A stretch of 28,409 nt of DNA from Seison nebaliae. Its lineage: Eukaryota; Rotifera; Pararotatoria; Seisonacea; Seisonidae. Each line of letters opens with the position of its first letter. The stretch's first letter is position 1. Both the position numbers and the translations under genes were made by a program. The notes under the pieces are model-generated. The model was not told the origin of the DNA and did not search any database. It saw nothing but the letters and a program-made list of their open reading frames with translations. This document shows positions 22,281-28,409 of the stretch, one piece after another. Location of the stretch: assembly GCA_023231475.1 (NCBI GenBank), contig JALJEE010000856.1, forward strand, positions 1-28,409, read 5' to 3'.

Positions 22281-23221
22281 ATGAGCAAATTCTTAGAAAT
22301 TTTTCTCGTCGTTTTATTCCTCTACAAATCAACATGTTCATCTGATGACGTTTGTACCGACACGTGTAACAATCCAAAAATAAAATCGAATCTCGTTCAA
22401 CATTACTGCAAGTCTCATAATTTGACAATCGTTTCTCGATGTTGTTATTTGGAGGGGAATATGTCAACAATCGAAGCGTTTCCATTTTCATTTTCCATTC
22501 ATTCATTATCATCTGATTAAGTGCTGATTTCTCCTCATGTAATCTCAAGACATTTCCCTCTTCCTTCTACAATAATTCAGTTTTTAAGAATTTGAAAATT
22601 TTGTTTATTTCTCTTCTTTTTTCTTCTTTCTTTCTTTATTCTCCTCCATTTCAAGAGACGTATCCGATAATCAATTTGATCTTCTCACAATTTCTCCAAT
22701 CAATTTCTCATCTTTCATTCAACTCGACTCCCTAATCATTCCACAAATACCAACATCTAATACGACTAATTGTCCTGGTGGTCGATTCTCCTGGAGATCC
22801 ATGGAGATCATTAATCCACAAACAATCCATTGTCATGACAGGAAAGGTGTTTGTTACACGAAATATCGTTAGGAATTTCCTTCAAAATCTCCATTGTATA
22901 TCTCTATCTTCTTTTTGAAGCATTTTCCAATTGTTCAAAAACGTCGGAATGCGTCGAAGACGGTCCTGGTCTCTTCAATTGTTCTTGTTCATTTCAATTT
23001 CACGGATATCGATGTCTGATAGGAGTTCATTTATTCATCTCATTAAATCATTTTATAAAGTTCTTATTTAGAAACATTTATCTAAATTGGCCATCAGTCT
23101 TTTTGTCCTCATTCCCGCACTACTCATTATCATACTAGTTAAATTCCTCAATTGTCTACTAAATGTATTTATCGGTTACTCATGGTTAACAATTCAGGAT
23201 ATTCTCCGTATTCCCAAATAA
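22281..23221 (+). CDS. ATRAID (APR3) membrane protein with EGF-like domain
   Basis: Five exons: 22281-22477, 22522-22602, 22656-22867, 22921-23024 and 23072-23221. All phases close, giving 247 aa (human ATRAID 229 aa). The order follows ATRAID: a signal peptide, a Cys-rich N-terminus (VCTDTC...SRCCYLEGN), an LRR-like middle (STIEAADFSSCNL, then LKILDVSDNQFDLL, LDSLIIPQ), NCPGG, and an EGF-like module (ECVEDGPGLFNCSCSFQFHGYRC, quoted here in part: DGPGLFNCSC and FHGYRC). A membrane helix (LAISLFVLIPALLIIILV) follows, then a short tail. In mammals ATRAID is a lysosomal/plasma membrane glycoprotein linked to retinoic acid response and bisphosphonate sensitivity; its basic function is unclear. 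Introns 1-3 all end in AAG, not the usual CAG/TAG. The joins are supported because each restores the family alignment. Confidence 0.85.
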
Positions 23222-23617
23222 GATCCATTTGAAGATGTTGAGATCCATATGAATTGATGAGAAAATGATAATAATTTCTTTCTATATATTTCTCTCATTC
23301 ATTCACAGAACATTCAAAAAGTTTTCATTTCCATTTTTCTTTTTAATAAACAATCATTTTCATTCAAACATCTCCATTATTCTATAATAAGATAACATTC
23401 TAATGATAGTATTATAAGAATGATCTCTCGATCATCAGAAAAGAAAACTGATCGATCGATATGAAACTGTTTATGAGGAAATCGATTTTTCGTGAAGTTC
23501 TTAGCTGATTAAATTTAAGTTGAGAATAATTTAAATGAGAAGAATTGAAAGAGGAATGTGAATATATTTCAATCGATTAGCTTCTCTCAATCTTCAACAT
23601 GCTAATGAGGATCGGAG
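23222..23617. other. Spacer between ATRAID and USB1
   Basis: About 400 nt of AT-rich sequence with no gene. A GATCGATCGAT-like palindrome lies near 23450-23460. It should hold the ATRAID 3' UTR and the USB1 5' region. Confidence 0.5.
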
Positions 23618-24533
23618 ATGAAAATGTTAAAATTAGTCAATTATTCTTCGACCGATGAATCAGAGAAGGAAGAAATAAATGAAGAAAGAGATTTGAAGGA
23701 GAAGAGAAAAACCGTACCATCGTTTCGTGGACATTTCCCATTGATTATCCAATTGATACGTTAACGTCTTCATTCTCTCATGTGGTGATGATCTATTAAG
23801 ACTTTCATCGATTATTCAGCTGATAAAAGAAGTAGTCGTTTTTTTGAAAATTTCCAGAAGCGAATCCTCCAAATTTCCAATGATTCTTTCACTCCTTTAA
23901 GTTTCTTATTTCTTCATTTATTTCTCCTAAACATTTTACACAGATGATTTCCATCTTTCTCTTTCGCGTACCGCATCCGTTGGACACAATCTCATTGGGA
24001 AGTTATGGAAAGAATTAGAAGAAGTTGCCACCAATTCGAGAAAAATGTTCTCAATTTTCTTTTGACAAAAAAAAACATTTTAATTATTATCTCTTCTAAT
24101 AGTCTCACTTATGGTACTTGCATGAGAGTGTTGTCGAGTGAGACAACCGAGAGGAATTTTTTCGTGGTCGAAGTGAAACAATCATTCTCTCTCAAATCGA
24201 TAATTGATCGACTCAATCTAATTTTCAAACTTTATCGATTAGAAAATTATCTTTATGAAGTTTCTAAATATTTCCATCTTTCTTTATTTATCTGTCTCTC
24301 ATTATCAGAATCTAATAACTCATGTTACCATCGGAATTGATAAGAACCATCCATCGTCTACAGTTCCATTTTTATCTCTCACACGCATACACAATTATCT
24401 TTTATCGTTTAAGGAATTTAAATTAGATCAAAAACAAATTGATGATTTGTTGGAAGAATATTTATGTGAAATTCACTTTAGTCAACTAAGAATTGATATT
24501 GGTCATATTCACCATATTTATCGATTATTCTGA
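23618..24533 (+). CDS. USB1, U6 snRNA phosphodiesterase
   Basis: Five exons: 23618-23759, 23820-23900, 23944-24046, 24103-24259 and 24309-24533. The phases close, giving 235 aa (human 265 aa). It is a 2H phosphoesterase: first catalytic motif HLS (residues 78-80, in NDFHLSLSRT) and second HVT (166-168). The acidic N-terminus LVNYSSTDESE matches the USB1 start, VPSFRGHFP matches its FxHxRGNW region, and the C-terminal LRIDIGHIHHIYRLF matches the family's VRCKxGNKxFxxPL end. Known role: a 3'-to-5' RNA exonuclease that trims the U6 (and U6atac) tail and leaves a protective terminal phosphate, in the nucleus. The second motif has Thr in place of Ser, which 2H enzymes tolerate. The first motif and the acidic start make the identity firm; the ends are less conserved. 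Confidence 0.87.
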
Positions 24534-24866
24534 TATCTGTTCCTCATGAAATTCATTTTGATCATCATCTCCATTATTGTTTTGATCATGATAATTGAAA
24601 CGATTCCTCCATACAATTTTAAGAATTAAGTGAAAATATTTGAGACTATTCCTCCTCATATTTTTTCTCAATTGACAAAATTCAAAGAATTGTTCGAAGT
24701 CGAAAATGAATTTAATTTATTTTCAATTATTTATTAATTAGACACGATTGAAACGTCGTGGTAGAATGTAAAAAATAAAATTTTTTTATAAAACAAAATT
24801 CAAAGGAAACTATCAAAACAAATAGAAAAGAAAATATGAAAAAGAAGGTTACTGAATTGAATCATT
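24534..24866. other. Spacer between USB1 and retroelement fossil
   Basis: AT-rich, no gene seen. AATAAA on the plus strand at 24774-24779 may end USB1 transcripts; AATAAA on the minus strand at 24716-24721 lies 3' of the retroelement frame. No LTR-like repeat is visible. Confidence 0.45.
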
Positions 24867-26741
24867 TCAAAAATCAATAAAACGATATTGAAACCGTTGG
24901 AATTTCTTCATCCAATTTTCACCTTTAGCAATTGTTTGGAAATGATAAATATCGATAGAGATTAATCGTATGTCGAATTTTTGTTTGAGTAGATAAGAAG
25001 AGAAATATTCCATTCCATAATGAGCCGCTGCCACAATCCTTTCTATTTCACTCAATTTCACTTCGTCTTTTGTTATTCGTTTGCTGTAGAATCCCATGAA
25101 TAATTCTCGTTTATCATCCATTTGAATTAACTTCCCACCAATATTGTCGTCATATGAAACGGGCACTAAAATGTATTTGGAGGAATCGGTGGGATATGAT
25201 AAAGTTGGCGAGTTCTTTATCGCTTTCTTTATTTTATTGAAATTCTCATCTGCTTCTTCTGTCCATTCGGGGAATATTTCCATTCTCATGAAACGATATA
25301 ATGGAGAAGTCATCGACGAAAGATTGTCAACGAAATCTCGATACTCACAAACCAATTCCAAAAAGTATTCCAATTTCACTTTAGTGGAAGGAATTGGGAA
25401 TTTGTAGATCTGTTCGATTGATCTCCTGTCAATTTTCCATCCTCGTCCATTCACTATAAAATCTTTCCACGGCACTTCACTTTGGAAGAAATTCGATCTG
25501 TCTACATCGATTATCGCACCAAAATTCTCCAATATTCGAATGAGTCGTTCCAAATGTTTCCGATGTGAATTAATTCCACTACTGAAAACGAGAAAACTAT
25601 CCGAATTTCGACTGAACGTATATGGTGAATTATCGTTAATAAATTTATCTAAATTTATATGTTTATAATTTAATCCATAAGGCAATTTGCGGAATTGAAA
25701 TTTTCCGCGGGACGTTTTAAACGCCGTTTTATAACGATGATCTTCTTTGATGAGAATTCGATGAACTTTTAAAACGATAATTAATGAAAAATAATTTTTA
25801 CTATGAAACTTATGGAATTCGTTTCGAATATCAATTGGATGAATCGACTGAGAATTTATTAAACGATTCACTTCTCGATAATCGACTGATGCTCGCAGAA
25901 TTCCAACACCTGTATTCTCTATCCTGATTGGCGATTCCCATTCACTTTCACTCCGTTCGATTATTCCACATTTCAACATATTCTCGATCATTTTATTTAA
26001 ATTTTCTTCCCAATAAAACGGTATTGACGACGACTTTTTCACTATTTTTTTCTTATCGTTTTCTTCCTCGAAGGGAATGGGTATTTGTACCGACGGTTCT
26101 GTTAGCTCCATTTCTGAGAGAAATTTTTTCAATGATTTTTCACTTATTTTTGCCACTTCATTTATGTCCAATAAACTAGTCAATTTTATCCATTCCTTTC
26201 CCTCACGTGAGAATACTTTAAATTCTTCGAAGTCGAAAATTAATTTCATTTTATTTATCAAGTCCAATCCAAGAACTTCGTACGGAGATGTATTTTGAAT
26301 GATGGGAAACGAATGTTGAATGCTTTTATGTCCGATTTCAATTTGGACGGATGTGACACGTACACTTCGAATCTCTTCGGTTGGAGTGGAAATTATTATT
26401 TCATCAACAAACTCTTTCGACAATTCCAATAAAGATGCCAATTCATATGTAATGAACGATTTCGATGTTCGCGAACTCACCAAAAAGAAAAATATCTTGC
26501 CATTCAATTTCACTTCAAGAAACATTCCACTTCGCTTTTCTCCATCTGACCTTACATACTTTTCGATCTCCCAATGTCTCGGTTTGTCAGCAAAGCACTG
26601 ATTTCCATAAAGATTTTTGCTCAATCTCCGTCGTTTCATTTCCGGAATCTCTCCCATTCTATTCAACTTATCTCCCTTGCAATAACTGGTTGATTGAAAT
26701 AAATGGAATTGTGAGAGATTCAAAACATCACTGCAAATCAA
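24867..26741 (-). mobile_element. Ty3/gypsy-like retroelement fossil (protease-RT-RNase H)
   Basis: An uninterrupted frame of 624 codons with the pol order of Ty3/gypsy elements. A retropepsin-like domain (about residues 65-185, ending in VLGLDLINKMKLIFDF) is followed by a linker. A reverse transcriptase domain (about 245-475) follows, recognisable by MLKCGIIERSESEWESPI, ASVDYREVNRLI, FQFRKLPYGL and the thumb-like FSGINSHRKHLERLIRILENFG region. An RNase H-like domain (about 500-600; KKAIKNSPTLSYP, LFMGFYSKRIT, LSEIERIVAAAHYG) completes it. No gag, integrase or LTRs are seen in the window, so the element is incomplete. Catalytic signatures are poorly preserved as a whole, so I treat it as inactive. 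Strong divergence from recognisable family members suggests it is old. The open frame could mean co-option by the host or chance. Confidence 0.82.
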
Positions 26742-27316
26742 ATCAAAAATCAGTCAATTCGATTGAATCTTGAGAGTATAGGATATCTTGTCTAGTTCCA
26801 CTGCAACCACATATAGAACTATGAGATAAGTACGTGTAAATCTCTTGTTAAAAATAATATTATTCGTAAAATTCCCAATTGAATATTTAAGCGATATATT
26901 CAAATGTGAAACGAATGAGTTTACCGAACGCTATTGAACGTGTAAAAATAAGAGGATACGAATATGAAAGGTTAATAATTAAATATTTGTTCAATTAATT
27001 AATACAGATTTTTCACTGTTACACTGTGATTACACAATTGTTCATTATGCCAAAAATTAAAATGATAGCTATTTCTTTGAAATTCATTTAGTTGTGGTGG
27101 CGTTCGTAGAATGAAAGAGGATTAGAAAAAGAAGTTCAAGAAAAAACTTTCTTCGTTGATGAACAAGAGCCACAACATAGTCATTATTCTTCTCATGTGG
27201 TTACCTTCAATCTGATGAATTTTCATTTTTAGTTTAAAAAAAATTTTAATTAGAAATTTGACAATAATTCTCAATGGATTGAGAAGGAGACATCAATCAT
27301 TTAATGAAGCAATTTA
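26742..27316. other. Spacer right of the retroelement fossil
   Basis: About 575 nt of AT-rich sequence with no gene or terminal repeat that I can support. It should contain the 3' UTR of the EF-hand gene (minus strand) and any upstream sequence of the retroelement frame. Confidence 0.45.
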
Positions 27317-27745
27317 TCAGTTTAACTTGTTTAACCATTTGGTAAACTCTTCAATTCCAATAGTGCCATCGTTATCTTTATCAATGATGCTGAATAATAA
27401 TGTCAATTTGCCAATTGCTTGTTGTTTCTTCTCATCGGAATCTTTCGTCTAATTGATGAGGAAGATTATTAATAACAAATAATAATGAATAGGAGAAACA
27501 TTTAAGAAGTTTTCGAAGAATTCTTTGAATTCAACTTTGCCATCTTTGTCTTTATCAGCGACAAGCCATTTCTCCCAATTGGCTTTCAATGTGCCTACCG
27601 GGTCGTCCATTTTTCCTTTCAACGATTCTTTGACGACATCAGAATTGAAGAATTTCTTATAAGTATCGAATGTAGCTACACCATCTTCTGAGAAATATTG
27701 AAAATAAGTTTTCAATTTCTTTTCAAGAAAATCCGTCATTTTCAT
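27317..27745 (-). CDS. Short EF-hand calcium-binding protein
   Basis: Two exons, 27500-27745 and 27317-27448, joined over a 51-nt intron (GTTTCT...ATTAG), give 125 aa. Two canonical EF-hand loops are seen: DKDKDGKVEFKE (end of exon 1) and DKDNDGTIGIEE (exon 2), each with acidic residues at positions 1, 3, 5 and 12 of the loop. The N-terminal part (FLEKKLKTYFQYFSEDG) looks like a degenerate first hand. The pattern, including NWEKWLVADKDKDG, resembles sarcoplasmic calcium-binding protein or calexcitin, but those usually have about 180-190 aa and four hands, so this is a short version. Likely a cytosolic calcium buffer. A neighbouring gene of the same family lies upstream on the same strand, suggesting tandem duplication. 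Confidence 0.83.
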
Positions 27746-27794
27746 ATATTTAGATAAACTAAATCGTCTAATATTAGATATGTAAACTTTCGAA

Positions 27795-27801
27795 ATTTAT
27801 A
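27795..27801 (-). promoter_or_regulatory. TATA box of the short EF-hand gene
   Basis: TATAAAT on the minus strand, 50 nt upstream of the first ATG. The spacing allows a start site about 30 nt downstream and a 5' UTR near 20-25 nt, as for the cystatin gene. Confidence 0.6.
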
Positions 27802-28119
27802 AAGGCGTTATTGAACTTTTCTGTCAACAAAAATCGAATGAGAATCGAACCATCCAACAACAATCTAGATAGAAGATGGTGATAGTCGTGTAAGATAAAT
27901 AAAGAAAAAGTTTTGGATAAACAGAAAAATTTTATTGGTCAATGACGAAACTTTCAATCACAATTTCAATAACATTATAATGGTATCTCATGAAAATTTA
28001 GAGGAATGACAATTAGTGAAAATGAGAAACTTTCACAAAATTTCACAAATGGAAATGATAAAGAAAGAACTTCTTCCATCAATTTTAAGAGACTACACAT
28101 CAGACGATGTAAGACAGAA
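27802..28119. other. Spacer between the two EF-hand genes
   Basis: About 320 nt, AT-rich. Holds the 3' flank of the upstream EF-hand gene (AATAAA at 27931-27936, minus strand) and the promoter of the downstream one. Nothing else is seen. Confidence 0.5.
27931..27936 (-). terminator. Poly(A) signal of the edge EF-hand gene
   Basis: AATAAA on the minus strand about 185 nt after the stop at 28120-28122 of the EF-hand gene that runs off the window. Confidence 0.5.
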
Positions 28120-28409
28120 TTAATTTTCTGATAATTTGAGTAAAGGTCCAAAAAAATATTTAGATTGTGACGATTTATCGTTGGAGAAGAAAAAATCCAT
28201 CGCGGCACAGAGGAATTCGGACCGACTCAATGTTCCACTTCGGTCGCAATCGAGGACGCTGAAGGTGTAATTTGCATCTTTCTCTGGTAAACGGAAGCAT
28301 TTGAACCATAAACGGAATTCCCGAACAGTAATCGATCCACTATCATCATTATCAATCGTGTCGAAGATAAGTCTTATTAGAGTTGAATAAGATTGCCTTA
28401 ATTCCGATT
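28120..28409 (-). CDS. EF-hand protein, C-terminal part (window edge)
   Basis: The 3' part of a gene that continues beyond the window, about 95 residues to the stop at 28120-28122. Two EF-hand loops are visible: DNDDSGSITVRE and DCDRSGTLSRSE, both with the acidic ligands in place. The end (CAAMDFFFSND...YFFGPL) matches the sarcoplasmic calcium-binding protein C-terminus, where a short stretch after the last hand closes with FGPL. Known role of that family: soluble calcium buffering in invertebrate muscle and nerve. The frame is set by these motifs; a longer open frame in another phase at 27975-28208 is not coding. An intron may interrupt the gene outside the window. Confidence 0.82.
   Translation of the reverse strand, partial: SELRQSYSTLIRLIFDTIDNDDSGSITVREFRLWFKCFRLPEKDANYTFSVLDCDRSGTLSRSEFLCAAMDFFFSNDKSSQSKYFFGPLLKLSEN

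Noticed and set aside
24534-27316. LTRs or terminal repeats around the retroelement fossil
   Set aside because: I compared the flanks by eye and saw no long direct repeat, primer-binding site or polypurine tract.
27975-28208. Minus-strand frame of 77 codons at the edge EF-hand gene
   Set aside because: Wrong phase; the EF-hand frame continues through this region and stops at 28120-28122.
1-28409. tRNA or rRNA genes, CRISPR arrays, bacterial operons
   Set aside because: No tRNA-like B-box with a matching fold, no rRNA-like stretch, no spaced repeats; the gene content is animal nuclear.

Overview
The window is AT-rich animal nuclear DNA. Its genes are split by very short introns, and their products are metazoan: a Vasa helicase with an RG-rich N-terminus, EEA1, USB1, ATRAID, GET1/WRB, a BAF-like protein, a secreted Kunitz inhibitor, a type-2 cystatin and sarcoplasmic-type EF-hand proteins. 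I read it as a compact-genome invertebrate, probably an ecdysozoan such as a mite or nematode-like animal. The lineage cannot be fixed from sequence alone. I placed 25 introns by reading frame and family alignment; most are 43-78 nt long, and 22 of the 25 start with GTT instead of the usual GTA or GTG.

Layout, left to right. 1-1265: no convincing gene, but one strong hairpin. 1266-1882 (+): two-domain Kunitz inhibitor, convergent with a Vasa/DDX4 gene on the minus strand (2402-5765). 5766-7452: AT-rich spacer. 7453-7866 (-): secreted cystatin with its own TATA box. 8539-8820 (-): BAF-like protein. 8821-12151: a long spacer with a foldback-like patch and simple repeats. 12152-16854 (+): a very large low-complexity protein (about 1506 aa, polyQ/polyN/acidic) that I do not recognise, convergent with an EEA1 orthologue (17750-20117, -). 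20118-21647: spacer with a small island open on both strands. 21648-24533 (+): a tight same-strand run of GET1/WRB, ATRAID and USB1; the first two are only 93 nt apart. 24867-26741 (-): a Ty3/gypsy-like protease-RT-RNase H fossil without LTRs, gag or integrase. 27317-27745 and 28120 to the window end (-): two EF-hand genes in tandem, the second cut by the window edge.

The genes do not form one pathway. Themes are germline RNA helicase work (Vasa), endosome tethering (EEA1), tail-anchored protein insertion (GET1/WRB), U6 snRNA 3'-end processing (USB1), secreted protease inhibition (Kunitz, cystatin) and calcium buffering (EF-hand pair). The most unusual feature is the splice-donor pattern shared across unrelated genes. 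Next are the closely spaced GET1/WRB-ATRAID pair with an acceptor-like tract between them, a BAF-like protein that lacks the family's Gly-rich hairpin turn, and an uninterrupted pro-RT-RNase H reading frame that may have been kept by the host.
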